This document shows positions 8,853 to 16,668 of a stretch of 64,000 nucleotides of DNA, one piece after another. The DNA lies in assembly GCF_050279675.1 (NCBI RefSeq), contig NZ_JBNNUK010000015.1, forward strand, positions 26,580 to 90,579, in the 5' to 3' direction. Under the pieces are notes generated by a model. That model saw only the letters and a program-made list of their open reading frames with translations, was not told where the DNA came from and did not search any database. This DNA comes from Viridibacillus sp050279675. GTDB lineage: Bacteria; Bacillota; Bacilli; Bacillales_A; Planococcaceae. Within the stretch, counting starts at the first letter, position 1. Each line of letters begins with the position of its first letter. The position numbers and the translations under genes are program-made.

Positions 8853-8980
8853 GTCCTTCGGGGTCGGGTGAAATTCCCAATCGACGGTGATGAAGTGAAG
8901 CTTCTAAGCCCGTGAGCTTGATAAGAGCAGGATTTGGTGCGAATCCAAAGCCGACAGTATAGTCTGGATGGGAGAAGGAC
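8853..8980 (+). promoter_or_regulatory. FMN riboswitch (RFN element), copy 3 of 3
   Basis: The third complete 128-base FMN aptamer, nearest to ribD. The P1 helix begins GTCCTTCGG and ends GAGAAGGAC, a covarying variant of the A-T pair in copies 1 and 2. All conserved core elements are present. It controls the terminator at 9061, directly before ribD. Confidence 0.96.
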
Positions 8981-9060
8981 AACTAGATCACACGCAATTC
9001 CTTTTGAAAAATAGTCTTTCATAAGGTTTATTTAGCGATGCGTTTATCTAAAATTCTCCC

Positions 9061-9090
9061 AAACTCCCTAATTTAATTAGAGAGTTTTTT
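9061..9090 (+). terminator. Terminator of FMN riboswitch copy 3
   Basis: AAACTCCCTAA pairs with TTAGAGAGTTT (one mismatch) and is followed by TTTATTTTT. It lies 28 bases before the ribD start, the usual place for the riboflavin-operon attenuator. Confidence 0.85.
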
Positions 9091-9117
9091 ATTTTTCAAA
9101 AAGGGAGGATTTTCTCT

Positions 9118-10203
9118 ATGCATGACGAGTATTTTATGGATTTAGCATTGAAATTAGCAGCAATAGGTGAAGGTCAAACTTCGCCCAATCCTGTAGTAGG
9201 AGCGGTCATTGTAAAAGAAGGTGATGTGGTAGGTTTTGGAGCGCATCTTAGAGCTGGTTCTCCACATGCGGAGGTACATGCACTCAACATGGCTGGAGAA
9301 AATGCTGTTGGCAGCACAATATATGTCACATTAGAACCTTGTAATCATTTTGGTAAAACACCGCCGTGTACGATGGCCATTTTGAATGCAGGTATAAAAA
9401 AAGTAGTGATTGCAACACTCGATTCAAATCCCTTAGTAGCTGGAACTGGTGTAGCAAAGCTAAAGGATGCTGGCATTGAAGTGGAAGTAGGACTTTGTGA
9501 AGCCGAGGCTGTGAAATTAAATAAAGCCTATTTGTATTTTATGAAACAGAGGTTGCCTTTTGTCACGTTAAAGCAAGCAATTACATTAGATGGAAAGATT
9601 GCGACAGTTCATGGTCGAAATGAAAATATCACAGGTAAAGAAGTTCTGAAGGATGTTCATCGCAAAAGAGCGCGAACCGATGCAATCCTAGTTGGAGTTG
9701 GCACGGTGCTAAATGATGATCCATTACTAACAAACCGATTAGCAGAAAGTAAAAAGCAACCAATTCGAATTATTTTGGACACGCATTTGAGAACCCCTAT
9801 AAATGCTAAGGTTGTCACCGATCAAAAAACGCAGACATGGATAGTTGTTGGGTGTGAAGTTACTTCTAATCAAATCACAAGCTTTGTACAAGCCAATGTA
9901 CAAATCATTCAACTAAAAACAAAAAAAATCGCAATCCAGGACGTCCTTCAAGAGCTGGCACGGCGAAATATCGTCACGCTTTATGTGGAAGGGGGGCAGC
10001 GTTTAACTACGAGCCTTGTCAATTCAGGTCTAGTTAATGAAATGATTACTTACATAGCACCAAAAATAGTAGGTGATCATGATGGAATTGGAATGTTGGA
10101 AGATTTAGGCGTAAAAAGCATGGCCGAGGCTATCCCACTAAAACTGCAGCAAGTGGATCGAATTGGTAATGTGATTAAAGTGATTTCGAGAGTGGGGGTA
10201 TAG
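9118..10203 (+). CDS. ribD: Bifunctional diaminohydroxyphosphoribosylaminopyrimidine deaminase / reductase
   Basis: RibD carries out the second and third steps of riboflavin synthesis from GTP: deamination of the pyrimidine and reduction of the ribosyl side chain. The N-terminal deaminase domain (residues 1-145) has the zinc site H50-A-E52 and C75/C84 in PCNHFGKTPPC. The C-terminal reductase domain (about 146-361) has the RTDAILVGVGTVLNDDPLLT segment. At 361 residues it is full length. GGGAGGA stands nine bases before the ATG. It is the first gene of ribD-ribE-ribBA-ribH and sits directly behind three FMN-controlled terminators. Confidence 0.97.
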   Translation: MHDEYFMDLALKLAAIGEGQTSPNPVVGAVIVKEGDVVGFGAHLRAGSPHAEVHALNMAGENAVGSTIYVTLEPCNHFGKTPPCTMAILNAGIKKVVIATLDSNPLVAGTGVAKLKDAGIEVEVGLCEAEAVKLNKAYLYFMKQRLPFVTLKQAITLDGKIATVHGRNENITGKEVLKDVHRKRARTDAILVGVGTVLNDDPLLTNRLAESKKQPIRIILDTHLRTPINAKVVTDQKTQTWIVVGCEVTSNQITSFVQANVQIIQLKTKKIAIQDVLQELARRNIVTLYVEGGQRLTTSLVNSGLVNEMITYIAPKIVGDHDGIGMLEDLGVKSMAEAIPLKLQQVDRIGNVIKVISRVGV

Positions 10204-10206
10204 CGT

Positions 10207-10845
10207 ATGTTCACAGGGATTATTGAGGCAAAAGGTAAAATAACAGAGCTGAAAAAAGATGCAGAGAGTATGAAGCTTATTATTGCAGCTCATGACATCA
10301 TGTCGGATATGAAAATTGGCGATAGTATAGCAGTAAACGGGGTATGCCTTACCGTTTCGCATTTTACTCCTCATGAATTCAGTGTAGATGTCATGCCAGA
10401 AACGGTCAAAGCGACAACAATTCACTCCTTAAAAGTAGGGCAGTTGGTAAATTTAGAAAGAGCAATGGCTGCAAATGGGCGATTTGGCGGTCACTTCGTT
10501 TCAGGTCATGTTGATGGGACAGGGACAATTGTCAGAAAAACAAAGCAAGCAAATGCAGTTTACATTGACATCGCTATCTCTAGAGAACTGAGTCATTTTT
10601 GTATATCAAGGGGTTCCGTAGCCATTGATGGAACAAGCTTAACGATTTTTGACAAACAGCCTGAAAAACTGACTGTATCTCTTATTCCACATACGTATCA
10701 AGAAACGATTTTCGCACTAAAGGAAACCGGACAACAAGTGAATATCGAAACGGATATGCTAGGCAAATATATTATTCATCAATTACAGAATAACGATAGT
10801 ACTTCAGCAATTACAATGGATTTTTTACAAAGAAACGGATATTAA
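10207..10845 (+). CDS. ribE: Riboflavin synthase, alpha subunit
   Basis: This 212-residue enzyme makes riboflavin from two molecules of 6,7-dimethyl-8-ribityllumazine. It has two repeated lumazine-binding domains (about residues 1-95 and 96-190); the first begins with the invariant MFTGIIE and has GDSIAVNGVCLTV, and the second has GSVAIDGTSLT. It starts three bases after the ribD stop, so the two are co-transcribed. It is the partner of RibH, which forms the surrounding capsid in Bacillus. Confidence 0.96.
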   Translation: MFTGIIEAKGKITELKKDAESMKLIIAAHDIMSDMKIGDSIAVNGVCLTVSHFTPHEFSVDVMPETVKATTIHSLKVGQLVNLERAMAANGRFGGHFVSGHVDGTGTIVRKTKQANAVYIDIAISRELSHFCISRGSVAIDGTSLTIFDKQPEKLTVSLIPHTYQETIFALKETGQQVNIETDMLGKYIIHQLQNNDSTSAITMDFLQRNGY

Positions 10846-10863
10846 AACGGGCGGTGTATAGCA

Positions 10864-12054
10864 ATGTTTCACTCAATTAAAGAAGCGTTAGAGGATTTAA
10901 AAGAAGGCAAAATGATAATTGTCGTTGATGATGAAAATCGTGAAAATGAAGGGGATTTAGTAGCACTTGCAGAATATGCAACGCCAGAAAATATTAACTT
11001 TATGGCAACACATGCAAGAGGTCTAATTTGTACACCGATTACAGAAGAAATCGCAACAGAATTGAATTTACATCCTATGGTATCCAATAATACGGATCAC
11101 CATCAAACGGCATTTACAGTAAGTATTGATCATTCTAATGCAAAAACCGGTATTAGTGCATTTGAGCGTTCGCAAACGATTCAACATTTATTGAATCCCA
11201 ATGCATTAGCCGCTGATTTTAAAAGACCGGGTCATGTTTTTCCGTTAGTTGCTAAAAGAAATGGCGTATTAGAAAGACCTGGTCATACAGAAGCGGCAGT
11301 TGATTTGGCAAAAGCATGCGGCGCTATTCCAGCAGGCATTATCTGTGAAATAATGGGTGATAGCGGGAAAATGTCAACTGGACAAGAGCTAATAGACTTT
11401 GCCAAAAAACATCAATTAAAAATCATTACGATTGAAAGCTTAATTCAATATCGTTACATCCAAGAAGAGATTGTCACTAGAGCAGCTAATGTGCAACTTC
11501 CGACTAGCTATGGCCATTTCAATTTGATTGGCTATGAAAACGACATTGATAAGTTCGAACATGTGGCACTAGTAAAAGGGGACGTAAGCATTGTAGAAGC
11601 TCCGATTGTTCGTGTTCACTCATCATGTCTAACTGGTGATATTTTTCATTCGGAAAGATGTGATTGCGGCCCTCAATTAGAACAGGCCTTAAAAGTCATC
11701 GAGGCTGAAGGGGCAGGTGTTGTGTTGTATATGCAGCAAGAGGGTAGAGGTATCGGTTTGATTAATAAACTACGTACTTATGAGTTACAAGAGCAGGGCT
11801 TTGATACAGTTGAAGCCAATGTAAAGTTGGGCTTTCCTGCAGATGCACGTGATTATGCATTAGCAGCTCAAATGCTAAAAAATTTAGGCATATCGAAAAT
11901 CCGCTTGTTAACGAACAACCCGGATAAAGTTCAAAACCTAGAAGCATACGGTATTGAAGTTGTTGAAAGATTGCCAATTGAAATTGAAGCTGTAGCGAGC
12001 AATTTGTTTTATTTAGAAACTAAAAAAGAAAAGATGAATCATCTTATTTCGTAA
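10864..12054 (+). CDS. ribBA: Bifunctional 3,4-dihydroxy-2-butanone-4-phosphate synthase / GTP cyclohydrolase II
   Basis: This 396-residue fusion starts both branches of the pathway. The N-terminal RibB domain (about 1-200) has the acidic DDENRENEGDL site and turns ribulose-5-phosphate into dihydroxybutanone phosphate. The C-terminal RibA domain (about 205-396) has the zinc cysteines of CLTGDIFHSERCDCG and the QQEGRGIGL motif and opens GTP. The gene is 18 bases after ribE and 13 bases before ribH. Both active sites look complete. Confidence 0.97.
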   Translation: MFHSIKEALEDLKEGKMIIVVDDENRENEGDLVALAEYATPENINFMATHARGLICTPITEEIATELNLHPMVSNNTDHHQTAFTVSIDHSNAKTGISAFERSQTIQHLLNPNALAADFKRPGHVFPLVAKRNGVLERPGHTEAAVDLAKACGAIPAGIICEIMGDSGKMSTGQELIDFAKKHQLKIITIESLIQYRYIQEEIVTRAANVQLPTSYGHFNLIGYENDIDKFEHVALVKGDVSIVEAPIVRVHSSCLTGDIFHSERCDCGPQLEQALKVIEAEGAGVVLYMQQEGRGIGLINKLRTYELQEQGFDTVEANVKLGFPADARDYALAAQMLKNLGISKIRLLTNNPDKVQNLEAYGIEVVERLPIEIEAVASNLFYLETKKEKMNHLIS

Positions 12055-12067
12055 AGGGGATCTTAAA

Positions 12068-12532
12068 ATGGGAAAAGTATTTGAAGCACAATTAATTGGA
12101 ACAGATTTAAAAATTGGTATTGTAGTAGGTCGGTTCAATGAGTTTATCACAAGTAAATTACTAGGTGGCGCAATGGACGGCTTAGTACGACATGGCGTTT
12201 CAGAAGATAATATTGATGTTGCATGGGTTCCTGGTGCATTTGAAGTACCCTTTATAGCAAAACAGATGGTAGAGAAAGGTGACTATGACGCTGTAATAGG
12301 TTTGGGGACGGTCATTCGTGGTTCCACTACGCATTATGACTATGTGTGCAATGAAGCGGCAAAAGGAATTGCCAATGTTTCGTTAAATACAAATGTTCCC
12401 GTCATTTTCGGTATAGTCACAACAGAAAATATTGAACAAGCAATCGAACGCTCAGGTACGAAATCAGGCAATAAAGGCTATGATTCAGCAGTTGCCGCGA
12501 TTGAGATGGCTAATTTAAAGCGTCTATTTTAA
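12068..12532 (+). CDS. ribH: 6,7-dimethyl-8-ribityllumazine synthase
   Basis: This 154-residue protein condenses the RibD and RibB products to the lumazine precursor and forms a 60-subunit capsid in Bacillus. Family signatures are GRFNEFI near residue 22, WVPGAFEVP near 56 and GTVIRGSTTHYDYV near 80, the last carrying the catalytic histidine. It is the last gene of the operon, followed at once by a terminator. RBS AAAGGGG precedes the ATG. Confidence 0.97.
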   Translation: MGKVFEAQLIGTDLKIGIVVGRFNEFITSKLLGGAMDGLVRHGVSEDNIDVAWVPGAFEVPFIAKQMVEKGDYDAVIGLGTVIRGSTTHYDYVCNEAAKGIANVSLNTNVPVIFGIVTTENIEQAIERSGTKSGNKGYDSAVAAIEMANLKRLF

Positions 12533-12534
12533 AA

Positions 12535-12570
12535 AAAAGGCACTTCTACGATATTGTAGAAGTGCCTTTT
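12535..12570. terminator. Bidirectional terminator after ribH
   Basis: A perfect stem, AAGGCACTTCTAC with its complement, lies between an A-run and a T-run. It ends the rib operon on the plus strand and can also serve the convergent small gene on the minus strand. Confidence 0.9.
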
Positions 12571-12575
12571 ATATA

Positions 12576-12776
12576 TCAGCCATTATACAAGCCGCTTGCA
12601 TCCATTAACATGAGAATTAAGGGTATGATACCTAGTGTGAAGCAGGTAATCGTTACTATTTTTGCTTGTCTAGCTTCTCGTTTATTTCCTTCATGAAGGT
12701 GTTCTATAAATGAAATTTTAAAATAATAGCTCAATATTAAAAGTAAGATAGGACTATACATAATTATTGTACCCAA
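12576..12776 (-). CDS. Small membrane protein, unknown
   Basis: A 66-residue protein with two hydrophobic segments (about residues 3-22 and 41-60) separated by a charged loop with EGNKREARQAK. I place the start at TTG 12774-12776 because GGAGGTGA stands about six bases upstream; the internal ATG five codons later is too far from it. It converges on the rib operon and shares its terminator. The topology resembles small DUF-type membrane proteins of Bacillales, but I cannot name a family. Confidence 0.65.
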   Translation of the reverse strand: MGTIIMYSPILLLILSYYFKISFIEHLHEGNKREARQAKIVTITCFTLGIIPLILMLMDASGLYNG

Positions 12777-12862
12777 AATATCACCTCCATTTCTAAATTT
12801 ATCTTACATATAATTATATCAAAATATAATTGTATAGAAAGCATTCGTTTACAGTTACAAGA

Positions 12863-12912
12863 GAACAGCACCTCCAATTGTAGACTAAGTCTAACAATTG
12901 GAGGTGCTGTTC
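12863..12912. repeat. Long near-perfect inverted repeat
   Basis: Arms 12863-12881 and 12894-12912 are perfect complements of 19 bases. The 12-base centre is itself almost self-complementary, so the helix can continue nearly to the middle with a single bulge. No strong T-run follows on either side. It lies between two minus-strand genes and may be a terminator, a processing site or a remnant of a small mobile repeat. Confidence 0.75.
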
Positions 12913-13026
12913 CTTTGGAATAATTCATCTCAAATAGATAAGTTCTTTATTATCACACGAATTCTCATTGGAAAATCAATGTACTAAATAGAAGGAATTA
13001 TTCTTAATTGTAATTCGAAGATTAAA

Positions 13027-13377
13027 TTAAAATTTAAGTTCATTTTCAATTTTCTCTAGTATCTTTTTTACTTTCTCTCTTGTTTCTGGATTAGTTGGAT
13101 CTAAGATAGACCCTTCTGGAATATTCGCATGATCTCCATTATAATCGATTTTTTTATCTGATTTGAATAAGTCTATTTCATCAATGCTTTCATCTTCTAA
13201 CTCACCAAATGCAGCAACAATGCGTAATTCATCATTTCCTTCATCAATAAACGTTAATTTAGAACTGTAAGTACCTAACTCTTCTTGATCTGCTAAGTGG
13301 TGACAAACTATTTCTAAAATATCATCTGCATTTAATTTAAAATAGTGATGCTTTTTATCGTTTTTTTCATTTTTCAT
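13027..13377 (-). CDS. Hypothetical acidic protein
   Basis: A 116-residue protein with a basic N-terminal tail (KNEKNDKKHH) and an acidic remainder. It lacks membrane segments and a signal. Predicted strands around residues 40-65 and a C-terminal helix (about 98-115) suggest a small folded domain. A weak AGGTGG site precedes the ATG. I do not recognise the family. A palindrome (TTGCTTTA, CC, TAAAGCAA) at 13442-13459 lies about 65 bases upstream of the start and might bind a regulator. Confidence 0.65.
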   Translation of the reverse strand: MKNEKNDKKHHYFKLNADDILEIVCHHLADQEELGTYSSKLTFIDEGNDELRIVAAFGELEDESIDEIDLFKSDKKIDYNGDHANIPEGSILDPTNPETREKVKKILEKIENELKF

Positions 13378-13578
13378 TTTAATTTAAACCACCTAAAATA
13401 ATTTAAAAGCTACCAAATATCAACTTTTCCCTATTACTCAGTTGCTTTACCTAAAGCAATTCTAATTACTGAATCTTTTTGTGATTTCTAAAGATTACTA
13501 CTCATTTTAACAAATGGATGTAAATAAGTATAAGGAATGCTGTAAACTAAGAGAAAAGTAACTCAATATTAATCCTAC

Positions 13579-13608
13579 AGGAATCGAATCTTTTCGGTTC
13601 TTTTTTTA
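13579..13608 (+). terminator. Plus-strand terminator with no obvious gene
   Basis: GAATCGAA pairs with TTCGGTTC (one wobble) around a TCTT loop and is followed by seven T. The nearest upstream gene is on the other strand, so it may stop stray transcription before the ECF promoter or end an unannotated small RNA. Confidence 0.6.
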
Positions 13609-13629
13609 TGAAAATAGTTGTTGAAGAAA

Positions 13630-13658
13630 TGAAACTTTTCCAATAATCACCTAGTCTA
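13630..13658 (+). promoter_or_regulatory. ECF-type promoter of the second sigma operon
   Basis: TGAAAC followed by TTTT, a total spacer of 17 bases, then AGTCTA. TGAAACNTTT is the classic Bacillus ECF -35 element and AGTCTA resembles the CGTCTA -10. It lies 30 bases before the ATG of the sigma gene, which suggests autoregulation. Confidence 0.6.
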
Positions 13659-13687
13659 ACTACAAACAATTAAGGGAGGCAAGCGAA

Positions 13688-14224
13688 ATGAATGATAAAG
13701 AAAAGGAAAAACGCTTGCAACAGGCGATGGATGATTCTGGCGATTATCTTGTGCAGCTTTGTTATACATACGTGCGTGATTGGGGTGCAGCAGAAGATGC
13801 TGCACAAGAAACATTCATACGATATTACAAAAATATGGAGCATTTTCGAGAGGATGCAGCATTAAAAACGTATTTATACCGAATTGCGGTAAATGTTAGC
13901 CATGACTACATAGCAAGCTGGAAATATCAAAAAGTACGCATTACTGACTTTTTTGGTAAATGGATTGCAACAAAGCAAACAACAGAGTCCATTGTAATGG
14001 AGCGAGATACTTCAAAAAAGCTTTTACATTCTATAGAAAACTTACCTACTAAATACAAAGATGCGATTGTATTGTATCATTTTGCAGAAATGTCTTTAAT
14101 AGAAGTAAGTGACACACTTAATTTAAACGTCAATACGGTTAAAACCAGATTAAAAAGAGGAAGGCAATTACTAGGTAAGACAATGCAAGAAGGGGGAGAA
14201 TTATATGGTAGATCCGATTCGTGA
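13688..14224 (+). CDS. ECF-type RNA polymerase sigma factor
   Basis: This 178-residue sigma-70 family protein has region 2 at about residues 20-85 (WGAAEDAAQETFIRYY core) and region 4 at about 120-170 (MSLIEVSDTLNLNVNTVKTR helix-turn-helix). GGGAGGC precedes the ATG. It overlaps the following membrane-protein gene by 20 bases, the standard sigma/anti-sigma arrangement, and carries a near-consensus ECF promoter directly upstream. It is distinct from the first ECF factor in the window. Confidence 0.92.
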   Translation: MNDKEKEKRLQQAMDDSGDYLVQLCYTYVRDWGAAEDAAQETFIRYYKNMEHFREDAALKTYLYRIAVNVSHDYIASWKYQKVRITDFFGKWIATKQTTESIVMERDTSKKLLHSIENLPTKYKDAIVLYHFAEMSLIEVSDTLNLNVNTVKTRLKRGRQLLGKTMQEGGELYGRSDS

Positions 14225-15497
14225 CACGATGAAAAACGGGTATAGAGAAGGGCGTTTTTCTACACAAAAGAAACATGAAACGATTGAAAAAATAAGAAGA
14301 AAGAAAAAACACAATTTATATCCATATATTGCGATGGTTTTAACTTCTGTTGCACTAATAACGTTGACATTCAGATTAATCAACTTGCCCACAGAACAAC
14401 AAGAAGTTATAGTGAATGGCAATAATTCTTCAACAAAGGCTGATCAGACAGTGACAAAAACTGTAGAGGAGAGAGTTGCGCTATTTACTGAATTAGTAAA
14501 GTTAAGTGCTTCCAACGATTCTAAAATCGAGAAGATTGATGAGCTACGAAATACATTTTTCGTTCAAAATGATTGGTTGTTACAGAGGGCAATTGAAACT
14601 GGAAATAGCTTATTTTACGAGTCACCTGATTTATCTAAAAGTGAAAGAGCTTCTCTAATTGAATTGCTGCAATATATGAATGCTTACGTTGTAAAAGGGG
14701 AAGAAGGAATTCCAGAAGTTTACAAGGTCTTTTCAGAAAATCAAGCATTCCGAGATGTGGTATCTAATAGTAAAGAACTAAAAAAAACTTTGGCTAATTA
14801 TGTAGCTCTACCAGTTTATCCACCGGATTTGTTAAAACCACAGAAGTTTACAGAAAAAGTGGCAAGCCTTCCTATTCTTACATTGGGTTCATTTATATTA
14901 TTTGTGCTATTGTTCGTTGCTGTAGTTATTCTAACTATAAGTGGGAGACGAAGAAATTGGATTTTTTTCCTACCATTAGTGTTCTTAGTTTTAGGATTGA
15001 TCGGACTTTATAATAATCAAGAAGTAAAACTGTATGGTGATGATGAAACGATGATGTTGCAATCCATATCTAAAGCTTTAGATATATATGCAGATAAAGG
15101 AGAACCGATTAAAAATATAAAAAAATTAGAATTAGTTACAGCCGCTGCGTACCTAGATAAGAGAGTAGCACTAGCAAAAGCAGACGATCAATATATTCTC
15201 GCATCATTTGGTCTTAAGAATGGCCATTATGTATATGAAAAAATGAAGTGGGGTAGTAATGTGACGTTAACGAGCTATCAAAGAACGTTCGACGGTGAAG
15301 ATTTCAGTAGTAGTTTCTTTAATAATAAATCGAATGTAGTCAAAGTGAAATTAGAAAACAAAGGATTCTCGACGTTTTTTCAAGTAGAACCTAAAGAAAC
15401 CGTATTTTGGACCATACCAAGTGAGATTTTAGATGATGCTTTATCAGAAGGTTATTTTGTGGTATTTTACGATGGAAAAGGGAAAGTTGTAGATTAA
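14205..15497 (+). CDS. Membrane protein, probable anti-sigma factor of the adjacent ECF sigma
   Basis: A 430-residue protein with a basic cytoplasmic N-terminus (1-37), a first membrane helix (about 38-58), an extracellular helical region of about 160 residues, two or three further membrane segments (about 222-272), and a large C-terminal domain of about 150 residues. The short N-terminal segment and the 20-base overlap with the sigma gene suggest that it holds the sigma factor at the membrane. No zinc-binding HxxxCxxC motif is present, so it is not a classical ZAS anti-sigma protein. The extra domain is not recognised. The role is inferred from position. Confidence 0.75.
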   Translation: MVDPIRDTMKNGYREGRFSTQKKHETIEKIRRKKKHNLYPYIAMVLTSVALITLTFRLINLPTEQQEVIVNGNNSSTKADQTVTKTVEERVALFTELVKLSASNDSKIEKIDELRNTFFVQNDWLLQRAIETGNSLFYESPDLSKSERASLIELLQYMNAYVVKGEEGIPEVYKVFSENQAFRDVVSNSKELKKTLANYVALPVYPPDLLKPQKFTEKVASLPILTLGSFILFVLLFVAVVILTISGRRRNWIFFLPLVFLVLGLIGLYNNQEVKLYGDDETMMLQSISKALDIYADKGEPIKNIKKLELVTAAAYLDKRVALAKADDQYILASFGLKNGHYVYEKMKWGSNVTLTSYQRTFDGEDFSSSFFNNKSNVVKVKLENKGFSTFFQVEPKETVFWTIPSEILDDALSEGYFVVFYDGKGKVVD

Positions 15498-15500
15498 ATT

Positions 15501-15540
15501 AAACGTTTCAAAAGTCAATAGGCTTTTGAAATGTTTTTTT
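15501..15540 (+). terminator. Terminator of the second ECF operon
   Basis: AAACGTTTCAAAAG pairs with CTTTTGAAATGTTT (one wobble) around an eight-base loop, followed by a T-run. Confidence 0.85.
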
Positions 15541-16072
15541 TGATTCCACCGAAACATAGAACAAGACTTGAACATTATACAACTAACTCACGTAAGACTG
15601 CTAATCTCATAATCAAGTAAATATTACAACAAAATATAATCGAATTTTATCTTGCGTATCTTCAAGCTCAAATCCATTATTAATATTCTCATAGGTTGTA
15701 TAAACACTTTCTATATCTTTGAATATTTTTTTGATTGAATCGAAACTTAGTGTCGTTTAACATACTGTACTTCTTGATAATTATCCTTTTGTAATACAAC
15801 AGAAGCCATTAAAATAGCGTCTTCATTATATTTCGATCATTGATACTACCCCAAGTTTCTTGTATAGGTTTTTTCCACTTGTCTTAGCACTGCTATCGTT
15901 CTTTCTTATAATCTTTTAATATTATAAACAAATAATTGTTCTAGTAGCAAAAATTTATGTCATGATTTAACTGATTGCTTATAAATTAAAGGCTTAACAG
16001 TCCAAATTAGGCTATACTAGGGTATGAGAGGAATCAAATTCAATTTCTTTCAAGTAAAGGAGCTGACTTAAA
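15541..16072. other. Gene-free stretch with a possible decayed minus-strand gene
   Basis: No intact gene. On the minus strand, pieces in different frames look coding-like, for instance LMASVVLQKDNYQEVQYVKRH (shown in part) and SFDSIKKIFKDIESVYTTYE, interrupted by stops. This suggests the remains of a gene of roughly 100-130 codons. I cannot name it. The right end holds the upstream region of the next plus-strand gene. Confidence 0.35.
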
Positions 16073-16654
16073 TTGTTAAAACAACAAATTGAACATTATA
16101 TTGAAAATCATATAAGTGAAAAAAAAATTGGATTGTTTGATATTGAAAAGGAATTCGCAGAAAAACATCAATTACTTCCTAGTGGGGTAGCTGTTACTGA
16201 AAAGGCATTTCACATAGATGCTCTTGAACGCTGTAATAAAGAGACGGAAGAATTGATCTCTACGGAAACTTCTGCCTTCTTGCAGAAATCAATTTCGTAT
16301 TTGAAAGAACAAGCAAACGAATTTGTTTATGTGGAATCTAGTAATTTTGAGTTAATCCGTATGGACGCTGTAGCGCTAGAATTCGATGATGTTTTCGAAA
16401 CTTATACTGCTTTATTTGGATTGAAATTACAAAAGAAATTCGGCGAGGCTATAAAAACTTATTTGAATACACATTTGCAAGGAGATAATACGAAATACAG
16501 TGTTATGTTTTCCGCTGAAGATGGTTTGTGGGATGTAAATGTGCCATTAGACTATCTAGAGGGTTTTAGTGAAGCGAAATCATTTGAAGAAATCTATCAT
16601 ATGATTTATCGCTTCTTCTTCAAATTAGTTGAAGAGATTGAAGAAGCACAGTGA
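16073..16654 (+). CDS. Conserved-looking hypothetical protein
   Basis: A 193-residue cytoplasmic, acidic protein begins at TTG with AAAGGAG upstream. It has no membrane segment; helices predominate, with an aromatic-rich C-terminus (IYHMIYRFFFKLVEEIEE). The next gene, an RNA methyltransferase, starts 14 bases after its stop, so the two are probably one operon. I do not recognise a family. Its frame shows steady codon use, and a terminator follows only after the methyltransferase. Confidence 0.75.
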   Translation: MLKQQIEHYIENHISEKKIGLFDIEKEFAEKHQLLPSGVAVTEKAFHIDALERCNKETEELISTETSAFLQKSISYLKEQANEFVYVESSNFELIRMDAVALEFDDVFETYTALFGLKLQKKFGEAIKTYLNTHLQGDNTKYSVMFSAEDGLWDVNVPLDYLEGFSEAKSFEEIYHMIYRFFFKLVEEIEEAQ

Positions 16655-16668
16655 AGGATGGGAAATGA

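Larger units (their letters stand above)
8312..9090 (+). repeat. Three-fold tandem repeat of aptamer plus attenuator
   Basis: Three units start at 8312, 8593 and 8853, so the period is about 281 then 260 bases. Each unit contains a 128-base aptamer, a block like AGGTTTATTTAGC, a CAAACTCC arm and a terminator. The repeat therefore covers the whole regulatory device, not just the aptamer. Copies 2 and 3 are the closest pair, so the most recent duplication probably produced these two. Confidence 0.9.

Noticed and set aside
8785..9022. Two minus-strand open frames of 65 and 68 codons
   Set aside because: They lie antisense to the third FMN riboswitch and exist only because of its conserved sequence.
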